Made by a program: the position numbers and the translations under genes | Notes under the pieces: model-generated | What the model was told of the DNA's origin: nothing | Database searches by the model: none | Seen by the model: only the letters and a program-made list of their open reading frames with translations | Shown here: one piece after another, positions 19,326 to 28,272 of the stretch | Numbering within the stretch: position 1 is the first letter of the stretch | Layout: the number at the start of each line of letters is the position of its first letter | Assembly: GCF_025146565.1 (NCBI RefSeq) | Contig: NZ_CP102258.1 | Coordinates: forward strand, 3,752,001 to 3,816,000 | Reading direction: 5' to 3' | DNA length: 64,000 nt | From: Bacteroides eggerthii | GTDB lineage: Bacteria; Bacteroidota; Bacteroidia; Bacteroidales; Bacteroidaceae

Positions 19326-22300
19326 TTATAATTCCATTTCTGTAACTTTCCTCTTTAAGGCTGCCATCCCGGTGAGCCTTACTCCATAGCCCGAAGGTTC
19401 CTTGACAACCATAAGCATCCTGCCATCGGCCAGCTGCAAGGATTTGCCGCTAAAAAGCATTCTCCATTGTTCCGGAGTAAAGGAAACTGGTTTGACACCC
19501 GCTTCTCTCATCTTCTCCAGTACCGGTGTTACATCCACTTCCGAACCTCTTTTCCTGATACAGGCACTGCCATGCTTTGGCCCCAGTATAAGCTCACCTC
19601 CGGATATCCGGATTTTTTCAGGTGCGGCTGCTGTTTCCGCTTTTTTCAGGTTCTCCCCACTGGCATGGAGTATGCTTCTGAGCTCTTTCGTGCCGATCTC
19701 GATATTGAATCCCAGCTTCCGCAGAAGGTTCCTGAAAGCCAAGCTGATCCTTTCCCAAACGGAAAGGCCGATACCGTTCTCGGCCATATGCGCCAGATAC
19801 TCCTCAGTGGCAACCCGTATGTCTAATTTTTCCGTCCCGGCCAGGCGGGTAATTTCACCGCGCAGCTTTTCCCCGCAGCCGGCAAACACTTCGTCCAGGA
19901 ACGCATCCATATGCCCGTCCCCGACAAGTCTGCGCAGACCATAATGCGCCACACCTTCATGCAACAGGGTACGTTCGATATCCTCTTTTCCCCGGGCGTG
20001 CGGAAGATACAGGCATATATGCTGCGAGGGAATGTCATACCATCCCCGGATGTCTTTTCCGCAGGAAAGTAGGCCGCGCACGTCAGGAGAGCTTACCTCA
20101 TCGGCACGACGGACCACTTCCAAAGGAATATGCTGTTTTCCGGCCAGAAAAGACGCATGGCGTGCGAGTTCATCCATCCGGGCCTCCCTTGAAAGGAATA
20201 TCTGTTCGCTGCGGGCAATATCCTCGGTGGAAACGGCAAGCGTGTTCCGTCTTTGGCCGGAAGTAAAATTCATCCTGGCCTGCACATTACGCGCTTCCAC
20301 TTCCCCAGCAGTGGAACGGTATTTCTGTATGCTGCTTTTGAACCGGTCAATGTCATTCACCAGGTCAAAGATATTTTCGTATCCGTATTTTTCAGCCACG
20401 AGGCTGAGAGGGTAGTCGTAATGCCTCAATATTGTCCCATAGGGTACTTCCCGGCCAAGCGCAGCGAATATACCTTTCGGGGTGTTGTCGAAACCTCCAC
20501 CCTCTAAAATCCTTCCGTCAGTGGCCTGTACGATATCCAGAATCACATTCTCTGCCGTATTTTTAAATTCCTCCGGGCTGCTTCCCCTTGCAAATCCTTC
20601 CATGCGTTGTATGGCATGTTGTATCTCATGTGCCAGAACGGACTTTACATCATCTGTCCGGGAAATGTTTACTACTATCCTGTTATCCGAATGGAGATAG
20701 GTTCCGCCGTAGTCAGCCGATGGCAGGTCTACAAACTCCAACCGGGTTTGTTTCATTTCAGGATAGGCATGGAACAGTTCATCGTCTTTCACATAGTCAT
20801 CCAGATAAATCCGTTCACGCAGTGCATCCTGTTCCTTCAGTCCGGCTGCCAGTTCCGTCAGTTCCGCAAAACGTTTCCACTCCGCCTCAGAGAGCACCTT
20901 CCCCTCTATTTGCCGGTCAAGAAGATTTTCAAACTCCCCGTACCAGGACTGTTTTTCCAACAGGCGTGAGTAGCCCAGATCTCCGGCCGGATGGTATTCG
21001 AAATCCGGTGTCTCATAGCGCCACTTGCTGTCAGCTCCGCGTTCCCAGCCTGTCGCCATTTTTATTGTTCCGGCATCCTTGCCTGACTTTTCCATTTCGC
21101 GGGCCACTGCAAGGTTTTCCAGACGCGAACAGACTCCTTCAAACCGGTCAAGGTTGGAAGCCCCTTTTTCTCCTATGAAACGGAAACGTTCATGGGCGGT
21201 TATCTTCAGGTCGGCCTCATTGAAAATGACATAGTTCCGTGCACCGTCAGCCCGGCCGCCGGTCGAATACTCCGCCGGATAGTCAATACCGGTAAAACCC
21301 GCCCGCGAAAGAAACTCGCTGGCGAGACGTCCCGAATCAGTGTCCGTTTCCAAATCTATGAACATATAGTCCAGAAAGCCATAGAACTCCTTGCCACTGT
21401 TCCATACATGGGACTTGCCATTCCAAAAATCGCTTGTAACACCGGGGAAAAGTATATGCTCTTTTCGCAGTTGCAGGAATATTTGTCCTTGCTGTTCCGG
21501 CGATACCGGAGACTCCCATCGCAGGTAGTTCGTCCCGTTGCTTTCCGGAATTTCCACTGTATAAAGGTGGCGTGGCAGTTCAATGCATATCCTGCCGGCA
21601 TCGATGTCGGAAAGCAAATCCTTTTTCTGCTGCTCGAATGCCTTTCGCCTTCTGCTGTATGTGCCCGCAGCACGCCCGTCCATATACACGGAAGAAATGT
21701 TCCGTTTCAAACTGTCCACGTCGGTGGAAGAAAGGATCTGACGTTTCCATACTCTCCATACGCCATCAAAATAATATTCGTTGTCAAGTACCGAGGATAA
21801 AGGCTCCCCGTCATAGGTGATGTGGTTTCCCCGCTTTATGCCGATGGCCGCATACCTTTTGGCTATTGCGTCCACTTCTGTCACATAAGTGCCCCAGCCG
21901 TAGGCCTGCGCCCCTTCGCCGGTTCCGGTAAAGGCACGGTCGAAATGTTCGAAGGAGGCCGGACTGCCATGGTATACCTGCCGGAAACGGATGTCGTCAA
22001 TGTCCGGCGAAAAAGCGCCGGTGTTCCGCTCCGAATACAGATATTTGCCGGCCGCCTTCAGTTGGTTCGGAGCAAGAACGGCCAGGCATTCGACGCCCTC
22101 ATCCATACTCCGGATGGCATCATAGCCCTTTGCCCTGATGACTTTCTGCATGGTAGGTGTCTCCACTATACGCCAGGAGTTACCGCCTGCCAGCATTTTC
22201 TCCGCGTCCTCTCGGGAAACAGGGAGTTCCAGACCGAGATAGAAGTCGTAAGCTGTAATATTTTCCCCTAACTCATCCAGAACCTCTCGGACTGCATTCC

Positions 22301-23363
22301 CGTCTTTTACATCGAAAGGCTTCCTGGCATTAGCAAAGAGGTCATATACGTAGCTTACCTCCGTCCACTGTTCTTCTCCGTTTTCATCGTCCGGCAGTTC
22401 CATACTGCGTATCGACCCGATGCTACTGGCCTTTCCCTCGTCAAAGGAGGTGAAAATCAATCCGCCATATGCGCCGCCCCTGAAAGTGTGGAAAGGGGCG
22501 TCGGTCACATCTATCACCCAGTCATCGTCAATCCTGAACCGGGTTTTGTGCCCTTCCTGCTCCCTTGAAAGGGATGTACCATGATAGACCACCAACGGCT
22601 CCCCGTTCTCATCCACAACTTTTGAGCTGTTTGTTTGGAGAATAGAAAACAAACGCTTATCTTTGAAATCGGAAAGGAGCGGATTACTTTCAATTCCAGC
22701 TTTTTGTATTGTTGGGATAATTGAGAGCAATTCGCTCTTTTCTATGCTTGAGAGTCTGTGGTCATAGTATCTGATGCCGTTGTTTTGATTGGCGATAACC
22801 GCCTTGACGGTATAATTGCTCCCGCCTATCTTTAACTCGCATACATAATAGGAAAACGACTTTATCCCCGGATACTTGCCGACATCCTCGTTGGGAAGCT
22901 CGTCTATGAAAATCGAATCCTCTATAATCCGAGGAATGGCGGCAATGCTCTGAAGATGCTCCTTGTCCTTGTAGTCATGCTGCAGTATTTCCCGGATGCC
23001 GCCGCGACTGTTACCGCCGGTCAGGGATATCGGGGTGTTTGTATCCTTATTCGTATATTCACCCCGCAGGTTCTTGCCGTATTCCAGGGCATTCTTCTTG
23101 TATTGTTTCAGATCATCCCCCGCTGCAATCTCATTGCCTGTTATTTCCACAGGTCTGGCATTATACAGTTTTTTTATGCGTGCGGCCTTTTCCCAATCTC
23201 CGAACCATGCCTTGAAGGCTCCGGTTCTGACCTGTACCCACTGCCTTTCATTCAAATTTGTGGGCTGTCCGTTCGGAGCCTGCATATAACATCCTGCCGC
23301 CTTGCTGCGCGCTATGATATCCTGTTCTTCATTTGTGAAAACATTTTCAGATGTATTTTCCAT
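19326..23363 (-). CDS. Polyvalent protein: ADP-ribosyltransferase-like and metallopeptidase-like domains
   Basis: 1345 aa, one of the largest genes here. In order: an N-terminal region (~1-250); an ART-like domain beginning VYHGTSL (~260); a second starting VYHGSPASFEHFD (~464) with AYGWGTYVTE; a linker domain; a zinc-peptidase motif LAHEIQHAIQ (~910); a second, non-canonical HEGVAHYGLRRL (~1136); and the shared C-terminal module (~1250-1340, ending MVVKEPSGYGVRL). This matches the polyvalent proteins of phages and conjugative elements, thought to enter the recipient with DNA and act against defences. No signal peptide. The gene is preceded by a 20-bp perfect inverted repeat. Confidence 0.82.
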   Translation of the reverse strand: MENTSENVFTNEEQDIIARSKAAGCYMQAPNGQPTNLNERQWVQVRTGAFKAWFGDWEKAARIKKLYNARPVEITGNEIAAGDDLKQYKKNALEYGKNLRGEYTNKDTNTPISLTGGNSRGGIREILQHDYKDKEHLQSIAAIPRIIEDSIFIDELPNEDVGKYPGIKSFSYYVCELKIGGSNYTVKAVIANQNNGIRYYDHRLSSIEKSELLSIIPTIQKAGIESNPLLSDFKDKRLFSILQTNSSKVVDENGEPLVVYHGTSLSREQEGHKTRFRIDDDWVIDVTDAPFHTFRGGAYGGLIFTSFDEGKASSIGSIRSMELPDDENGEEQWTEVSYVYDLFANARKPFDVKDGNAVREVLDELGENITAYDFYLGLELPVSREDAEKMLAGGNSWRIVETPTMQKVIRAKGYDAIRSMDEGVECLAVLAPNQLKAAGKYLYSERNTGAFSPDIDDIRFRQVYHGSPASFEHFDRAFTGTGEGAQAYGWGTYVTEVDAIAKRYAAIGIKRGNHITYDGEPLSSVLDNEYYFDGVWRVWKRQILSSTDVDSLKRNISSVYMDGRAAGTYSRRRKAFEQQKKDLLSDIDAGRICIELPRHLYTVEIPESNGTNYLRWESPVSPEQQGQIFLQLRKEHILFPGVTSDFWNGKSHVWNSGKEFYGFLDYMFIDLETDTDSGRLASEFLSRAGFTGIDYPAEYSTGGRADGARNYVIFNEADLKITAHERFRFIGEKGASNLDRFEGVCSRLENLAVAREMEKSGKDAGTIKMATGWERGADSKWRYETPDFEYHPAGDLGYSRLLEKQSWYGEFENLLDRQIEGKVLSEAEWKRFAELTELAAGLKEQDALRERIYLDDYVKDDELFHAYPEMKQTRLEFVDLPSADYGGTYLHSDNRIVVNISRTDDVKSVLAHEIQHAIQRMEGFARGSSPEEFKNTAENVILDIVQATDGRILEGGGFDNTPKGIFAALGREVPYGTILRHYDYPLSLVAEKYGYENIFDLVNDIDRFKSSIQKYRSTAGEVEARNVQARMNFTSGQRRNTLAVSTEDIARSEQIFLSREARMDELARHASFLAGKQHIPLEVVRRADEVSSPDVRGLLSCGKDIRGWYDIPSQHICLYLPHARGKEDIERTLLHEGVAHYGLRRLVGDGHMDAFLDEVFAGCGEKLRGEITRLAGTEKLDIRVATEEYLAHMAENGIGLSVWERISLAFRNLLRKLGFNIEIGTKELRSILHASGENLKKAETAAAPEKIRISGGELILGPKHGSACIRKRGSEVDVTPVLEKMREAGVKPVSFTPEQWRMLFSGKSLQLADGRMLMVVKEPSGYGVRLTGMAALKRKVTEMEL

Positions 23364-23412
23364 CAGCTTAACTATCGGTTAGTACGACAATATGATTTAT
23401 CCGGAAAGAAAA

Positions 23413-23464
23413 ACTTGTTTACTTATTTACTTCAAATAAAATTAAAGTAAATAAGTAAACAAGT
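23413..23464. repeat. 20-bp perfect inverted repeat with ATTTACTT motifs
   Basis: Arms at 23413-23432 and 23445-23464 are perfectly complementary over 20 bases (each contains GTTTACTT and ATTTACTT units) around a 12-base AT-rich loop. It sits between the polyvalent gene start (23363) and the stop of the next gene (23492). It may be an operator or terminator; the motif recurs elsewhere in the element. Confidence 0.8.
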
Positions 23465-23491
23465 AATACTATTAGATTACGAACGCAACTT

Positions 23492-24880
23492 CTACATATC
23501 GGCACTGGCCTGCCGGCTCATCCGGTTGGTCGTACCTATGGCTTTGAGCGTATATCCCACCGGCGTTTTCGAAAGCATCAACGCACGGCTTTTTGTCGCG
23601 GCCTTCCGGGTGGTGGAACCGGCGGAAGAACTTATACTCTTGCCTTTGAGCAGGGCATTCCATTCCGTAGCCTGCATATTCTCCACCTTGACACCTTCCT
23701 TGCGCAAATCCTTGATGATGTTTTCCATATCGTACCCTTTCTTTCCGGAAGTTGACGACTCACTGAATTGCCCGACGGCTTTAGCAAGCTGTCTGTCCCT
23801 GTTTGCCCCGGCACTCCGAAGCGCGGACTGACGGGAACCGGCATCTTCTTTCTGCCGGATCTCCCGGACGGCTTTGTCATATTCCATATTGATGTCCTTT
23901 ATCTCCCCGTCCAGTTTTTCGGTGGCGGCCTTTACGGTTTTGGCGGACGGCTTTTGCGTCTCCCTGCTTTTCTTCCCGGCAGAAGCGTTTTCATTTGCAT
24001 CGGCATTGTCCTTGTCTTTCGATGTTGCAGTTCCTGCTTCTGTTTCCGTTTCGTTTTTTATTTCAGCAACACCTTCCAATTTGACACCGTACATCTCCTC
24101 TGCCTGTCTTTTCACCTTTTCCGAAGGATGCCGGATGAGCTGTGCGGCTTTTTTGTCAGTATGCAGAACAAAAAGCTGTACTTTCTCCGCCGGTTCTTCA
24201 ATGAACCGGACATTACCGGGATTCTCCCTGACTGCAGCAAACTGCATGATTTCCGAAGGTGCGGATACATAACCGATATTTTCTCCCCTGGCTTGTACTG
24301 CGGCCAGCTGTACTGTCTCGGAAGGGGATTTGATATACCGGAATACTCCCGGATCTCCTTGTACGGCCATATGTTGTACTTTCTTTGTCGGCTCTTCAAT
24401 ATACCGGATATACTCCGGAGCTTTCTGTACGGCCGCCAATTGTACCTTCTCTGCAGGTTCCTTGATGGAAGCGATGTATTGAGGATTTCTCAATACGGCC
24501 ATTAACTGTACTTTTTCCGCAGGCTTTTTTATCAGGGAGATGCATTCCGGTTTTCTTTCCACGGCCATTATCTGGGCCTTTTCCGTAGGGGAAGAAATGA
24601 AACCGATATAGACAGGCCTGTTGCGTATGACGGTAAGCTGCACTTTTTCACTGGGTGTGGCAATGAAATGGATATTATGCGGGGCTCCCTTGATTGCGGC
24701 AAGCTGTACCTTTTCCGCAGGCTTGTCTATGAAGCAGATAACACTTCTGTCCCTTCGTATTGCCGCCATCTGGACACGCTCGGAAGGGTTTTCAATCATG
24801 CTGATGGCGCGGGGATTTCGGAGAACCGCCCTCATATCCCGGCTGAAAAGGGCGGCCAGTCGTTCTAAAACGGTAGGCAT
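23492..24880 (-). CDS. 22-residue helical-repeat protein with shared C-terminal module
   Basis: 462 aa. Residues ~20-265 are about eleven repeats of 22 residues with the pattern P-x-E-K-V-Q-L-x-A-V-x-x-x-P-x-x-I-x-x-I-x-x, for example PAEKVQLAAIKGAPHNIHFI. They probably form an alpha solenoid (DUF4116-like). Residues ~280-370 are a charged, Lys/Glu/Ala-rich linker. The last ~90 carry the shared module (DLRKEGVKVENMQATEWNAL, LMLSKTPVGYTLK). No signal peptide. It lies in a run of five minus-strand genes leading to the coupling protein. Confidence 0.75.
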   Translation of the reverse strand: MPTVLERLAALFSRDMRAVLRNPRAISMIENPSERVQMAAIRRDRSVICFIDKPAEKVQLAAIKGAPHNIHFIATPSEKVQLTVIRNRPVYIGFISSPTEKAQIMAVERKPECISLIKKPAEKVQLMAVLRNPQYIASIKEPAEKVQLAAVQKAPEYIRYIEEPTKKVQHMAVQGDPGVFRYIKSPSETVQLAAVQARGENIGYVSAPSEIMQFAAVRENPGNVRFIEEPAEKVQLFVLHTDKKAAQLIRHPSEKVKRQAEEMYGVKLEGVAEIKNETETEAGTATSKDKDNADANENASAGKKSRETQKPSAKTVKAATEKLDGEIKDINMEYDKAVREIRQKEDAGSRQSALRSAGANRDRQLAKAVGQFSESSTSGKKGYDMENIIKDLRKEGVKVENMQATEWNALLKGKSISSSAGSTTRKAATKSRALMLSKTPVGYTLKAIGTTNRMSRQASADM

Positions 24881-24887
24881 ATATGTG

Positions 24888-25292
24888 TCAGTTTTTAAAA
24901 GGTTCGACTTCTTTCATGAATTTTTCAATGGCTGCTGTACTCGACCTTTCCCCGGCTTTGTCTTTCTGCATCTGCAGCACCAGTTCTTTTGCCGCTTCCA
25001 GTACTGTCCGGCCGGGGAAAAGACTTAGTCCCAATATCCCTTCCATAGCGACGAAACAGGCTGTCGGTGAAGGGTTGTGTATCAGGAAGATGCTTTCCGC
25101 AGAGGTGATGACAGCCGAGAGCTGTACCTTTTCTGTGGCAAAAGGAAGATGCCCAATGAGTTCCGGCTTTTTCTGTACTGCGGCCAGTTGCATCTTCTCG
25201 GTAGGTTTTTCAATTTGTAGAATCGTATCCGGATCTTCCAGGATCGCCTTTAACCGGGCTGTTCCCGGTAATGCACTGCTTTTATTCAACAT
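24888..25292 (-). CDS. Short 22-residue helical-repeat protein
   Basis: 134 aa with about three copies of the same repeat (KPTEKMQLAAVQKKPELIGH and related) followed by a helical tail. It ends 7 bases before the 462-aa repeat gene and is clearly its relative, perhaps split from it. It lacks the C-terminal module. Confidence 0.7.
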   Translation of the reverse strand: MLNKSSALPGTARLKAILEDPDTILQIEKPTEKMQLAAVQKKPELIGHLPFATEKVQLSAVITSAESIFLIHNPSPTACFVAMEGILGLSLFPGRTVLEAAKELVLQMQKDKAGERSSTAAIEKFMKEVEPFKN

Positions 25293-25384
25293 AACTGTCT
25301 GTTTTAATTATAATGATATGCTTTCGGGAAGCAAGGTACGGCGGTTCATCGCAATTGCGTTGCGATATACAATAAAAAGAGAAC

Positions 25385-25415
25385 GGACACTCAGGATATC
25401 ACATCCGGAGTGTCC
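25385..25415 (-). terminator. Terminator of the adenine methylase gene
   Basis: GGACACTC and GAGTGTCC form an outer 8-bp stem with an inner GGAT/ATCC pair. On the minus strand a TTCTCTTTTT tract follows. It lies ~55 bases after the methylase stop. Confidence 0.7.
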
Positions 25416-25468
25416 TCTAAGATGAATTCAAGGTGGTAAAATGTATATGATGGTATATAAGGACGTTC

Positions 25469-26305
25469 TTAAGCTGCTTCTGCAGTCCCTTTGTAAAGCA
25501 TGATATCCGTATAGGACGAGTTGTAGTTCATTCGTGCCGTAAGTGTGGACTTGCATGTCCCCCTGAAAGGATTGCCTATACCAGGATGTTGCTCCATCCA
25601 CTCACAGAAATCCAGTATGGGTGATTTTCCGGAAGTGAAATAGACAAACGGATGCCCGCTTAGGACAAGCAGTACATCCAGGTAATCCTGCAGCCTCCAG
25701 TCCATTTTGTATGTACTGATATCCGTTGCCATGTAGGGCGGATCAACCAGAAAGACAACATCCGTATCGGCATTGTACTTATCCGCAAGTTCCTTATAGT
25801 CACAACAGACCACTTCCAGACCGTCAAGATAACCGTCACAGTTGTAATCGTTTTGGCGCAACTTGTTATAAAGGTTCTGCTTCTTCAATTCTTCAAAGTT
25901 CAGAACATACTTCATGGAGAAAAGAAGGGATGATGAAAGGGTAAGATAATCCACAAAACCGTTTTGCTCGTCCTGAAGTATGCGCTCTAAAAACACATCG
26001 CGCATACTGCCTGTGATCTTTTTATGCCGGGGATAACCTTTGGCTGTCTCACGCAGGTCCTCCAGCAGTTCATTGGTACGATGAATATTCCCCAGACGTT
26101 CACGATAGTTGTCGTGGTCATTGTAGATTACAGTGGCATCCGGCCGTTCCCGTTTGGTGATATGCGACAGCAGGCCGGAACCGCCGAACAGGTCGATGAA
26201 AACAGTCTTGTCACTGAAACGCTTCAGAACCTTCCTGAATTCCGATGCGAACATGCGTTTCTGACCCACGAAAGGAAGCGGGGCCTGGGAGTAAGTCTTT
26301 TCCAT
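25469..26305 (-). CDS. DNA adenine N6-methyltransferase (D12 class, Dam-like)
   Basis: 278 aa. The opening PLPFVGQKRMFASEF and VFIDLFGGSGLLSH (AdoMet-binding FGGSG motif) and the catalytic VDPPYMA (~187-193) define the D12 class. There is no adjacent restriction nuclease, so it is probably an orphan modification enzyme that protects or marks the element during transfer. Single gene with its own terminator. Confidence 0.9.
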   Translation of the reverse strand: MEKTYSQAPLPFVGQKRMFASEFRKVLKRFSDKTVFIDLFGGSGLLSHITKRERPDATVIYNDHDNYRERLGNIHRTNELLEDLRETAKGYPRHKKITGSMRDVFLERILQDEQNGFVDYLTLSSSLLFSMKYVLNFEELKKQNLYNKLRQNDYNCDGYLDGLEVVCCDYKELADKYNADTDVVFLVDPPYMATDISTYKMDWRLQDYLDVLLVLSGHPFVYFTSGKSPILDFCEWMEQHPGIGNPFRGTCKSTLTARMNYNSSYTDIMLYKGTAEAA

Positions 26306-26402
26306 TGTTATAGTCTTTTGAGCGTGTTATATAATGGTTGTGTTCATAATTCAGGCGCAAAGTTCTTCTTATTCACCCATGAAAACAAAAAAAATAGCAC
26401 AC

Positions 26403-26645
26403 TCATACTGCGTGATGCATACACTTCTTTTTAAAACGTCCGATAATCTCGTACACCTTACGTTCACAGACACCATGCCTGGCAGAAAGGACGGTAACAC
26501 AATAGGTTACTTTGTCGCCGGTATTGCGCATCTTCTCATACTCTTTATACAGACTGATATACTTGTAGTCATCCGGCTTGGAACCCATTTCGGCCAAAAG
26601 CTCCAATAGTTCCTTGTTTAGGTTTAATATCTCGAATAATGTCAT
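26403..26645 (-). CDS. Small HTH-like protein
   Basis: 80 aa from the Met at 26645 (MTLFEILNLNKELLELL). An upstream Met at 26678 is possible but falls inside the hairpin region. The C-terminal half (VTYCVTVLSARHGVCERKVY followed by EIIGRFKK) looks like a compact helix-turn-helix. Probably a regulator of the element; family not named. It is preceded by the long hairpin at 26671-26770. Confidence 0.6.
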   Translation of the reverse strand: MTLFEILNLNKELLELLAEMGSKPDDYKYISLYKEYEKMRNTGDKVTYCVTVLSARHGVCERKVYEIIGRFKKKCMHHAV

Positions 26646-26670
26646 ATATATAATTTTATTGTATCTTTGC

Positions 26671-26770
26671 AACGCCAATCATTTTTGTAACATAAAAAAG
26701 CAGAACCGTAACAGAGGGTACTTGCCCCCGGTTGCGCGGTTCTGCGTAATGTTACAAAGTGATTGGCGTT
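26671..26770. ncRNA. ~100-nt hairpin, candidate structured RNA or leader
   Basis: The stretch folds on itself almost end to end. Outer stem: AACGCCAATCA/TGATTGGCGTT (11 bp). Middle stem: TTTGTAACAT/ATGTTACAAA (10 bp). Inner stem: GCAGAACCG/CGGTTCTGC (9 bp), then GTAAC/GTTGC. A TATCTTTG -7 box abuts the left arm on the plus strand (26662-26669) without a clear -33, and a GGCCGGGGGCTTTTT stretch follows. On the minus strand it would be a leader of the small HTH gene. Which strand is transcribed is unknown. Confidence 0.6.
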
Positions 26771-27024
26771 ACTTTTAACAGGCCGGGGGCTTTTTCATTT
26801 CTTAAACCGTTCGGAACTTCTCCGGTAACACATGAAACGATTTCAACCTTTCCTGCCACTTTATCACATGCCGTAAGCATTTTCTGCTTTCATGTTTTGA
26901 ACGAAAGTATTTTAATTTGCCGCAACGCCGTTGCGTTTTACATTTATTAAGCATCCCGGCTGATACACCGGTTTTCTCTTGAAAGTAAAATACTTTTTAT
27001 ATGTTTATGCTTTACAAATAAAAC

Positions 27025-27105
27025 AAGTAAATTACTTATATATACATATTGATATTTTAATTAATACAATATAAAATATATTCAAGTATTATACTTAATA
27101 AGTAA
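27025..27105. repeat. AAGTAA-type palindromes upstream of parA
   Basis: AAGTAA-A-TTACTT (27025-27037), AAGTAT-T-ATACTT (27084-27096) and AAGTAA (27100-27105) lie in the AT-rich gap before parA. The rest of 26771-27020 has no gene; it holds a CGCAACG-c-CGTTGCG palindrome at 26921-26935. Candidate centromere or operator sites for the ParA operon. Confidence 0.6.
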
Positions 27106-27120
27106 AAACATGGTAAAATA

Positions 27121-27152
27121 TTTGCAGTAATGCACAATTATTACTATCTTTA
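27121..27152 (+). promoter_or_regulatory. Promoter of parA operon
   Basis: TTTG (27121-27124), a 20-base spacer and TATCTTTA (27145-27152), one mismatch from TAnnTTTG. It ends 30 bases before the parA start. Palindromic AAGTAA sites lie just upstream. Confidence 0.65.
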
Positions 27153-27182
27153 CACCGTAATAATCAAGGAGATATAAATATA

Positions 27183-27983
27183 ATGAAAACATTAACGACA
27201 GCATGTGTAAATCATAAGGGCGGGGTTGCAAAGACCACATCCTTATTGAATCTGGCAGCCGGAATTGCAAAGTTCTATGGCAAAAAGGTTTGCATTATCG
27301 ATGCAGATCCGCAGGCAAATACGACGATAGCGACATTCGGGGAAGAAATGGCAAGCCTTTCCCAGGACAGCCTGCTTGAGAGTGTATTGCAGGATTGTAT
27401 GCAGGACAAACCTTTGAGGCTGAAACCGCAAAAATGGTTGGAAAAGGTGGATGTCATACCGACATCATTGGATTTGGCGGCAATGGAAGTGGTAATGAAT
27501 ACGGCTCCCGGCAGAGAATTCCTTTTCAGGGAAATCATAAAAGGCCTGGAAGGAAAGTATGATCATATATTGATAGACTGCCCGCCTTCATTGGGGATTA
27601 TCACACAGAACGCATTAATGGCAAGTGATTTTGTAATCATACCTACAGACGGAAATTATTTCGCAATGAAAGGAATTGAGAAAATACACTATATCATCAG
27701 TCTGCTGAAAAGGAAGCTCGGAGCCGGCGTCCGGATACTCGGTTACTTCATGACCAGATATAATGCTAAGAGGAAACTGGACCTGGATATCAGGGAAAGC
27801 CTGAAGGAGACATTGGGAGAAAGCGTATTCGAGGTGGTGATCCGTAACAATGTGGCATTGGGAGAAGCCCAATACAATGCCATGAGCATTTTCGATTATG
27901 CGCCTTCATCCAATGGAGCGGAGGATTACCGCAAATTGACAGAGGAATTTCTCCTGAGAATTGAAAAGTTAAATGCAAAATAG
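27183..27983 (+). CDS. parA: ParA-family partition ATPase
   Basis: 266 aa with a deviant Walker A, KGGVAKTTS (12-20), IIDADPQANTT and the DHILIDCPPSLG Walker B/switch region. It has no N-terminal HTH, like the small ParA of many Bacteroides elements. It would segregate a circular form of the element. It overlaps the next gene by 11 bases. Confidence 0.92.
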   Translation: MKTLTTACVNHKGGVAKTTSLLNLAAGIAKFYGKKVCIIDADPQANTTIATFGEEMASLSQDSLLESVLQDCMQDKPLRLKPQKWLEKVDVIPTSLDLAAMEVVMNTAPGREFLFREIIKGLEGKYDHILIDCPPSLGIITQNALMASDFVIIPTDGNYFAMKGIEKIHYIISLLKRKLGAGVRILGYFMTRYNAKRKLDLDIRESLKETLGESVFEVVIRNNVALGEAQYNAMSIFDYAPSSNGAEDYRKLTEEFLLRIEKLNAK

Positions 27984-28272
27984 GAATAACTGTATAGACG
28001 TTATGAAAGAGTTCAAATCAAAAGGGATATCTTTGGAAGGTATAGTAGGAGAAAATCCTGTGAAAGAAAAAAAAACGGCAGGAAAGGCATATAACCAAAG
28101 CATTGCAATAACAGAGGATCTGGTATGGGAGCTGAGGTCATTCGCGTCCGATCACCGTTGCAGGGGAGTCAAAACGGTACTTGAAAAAATAGTGGGATGC
28201 TTCGTCAGGGAAGACGGGACTTTGGACCGCGACAAGCTGGAAGAATTCTGGAGAAAGTATGTAAACAAGTAA
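27973..28272 (+). CDS. Small putative partition partner (ParB-like role)
   Basis: 99 aa, basic N-terminus, with a C-terminal half (SIAITEDLVWELRSFASDHR... VLEKIVGCFVRE) that could be a ribbon-helix-helix. It overlaps parA, as centromere-binding partners do. The AAGTAA-type palindromes on both sides of the operon are its most likely target. The role is inferred from position. Confidence 0.6.
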   Translation: MQNRNNCIDVMKEFKSKGISLEGIVGENPVKEKKTAGKAYNQSIAITEDLVWELRSFASDHRCRGVKTVLEKIVGCFVREDGTLDRDKLEEFWRKYVNK

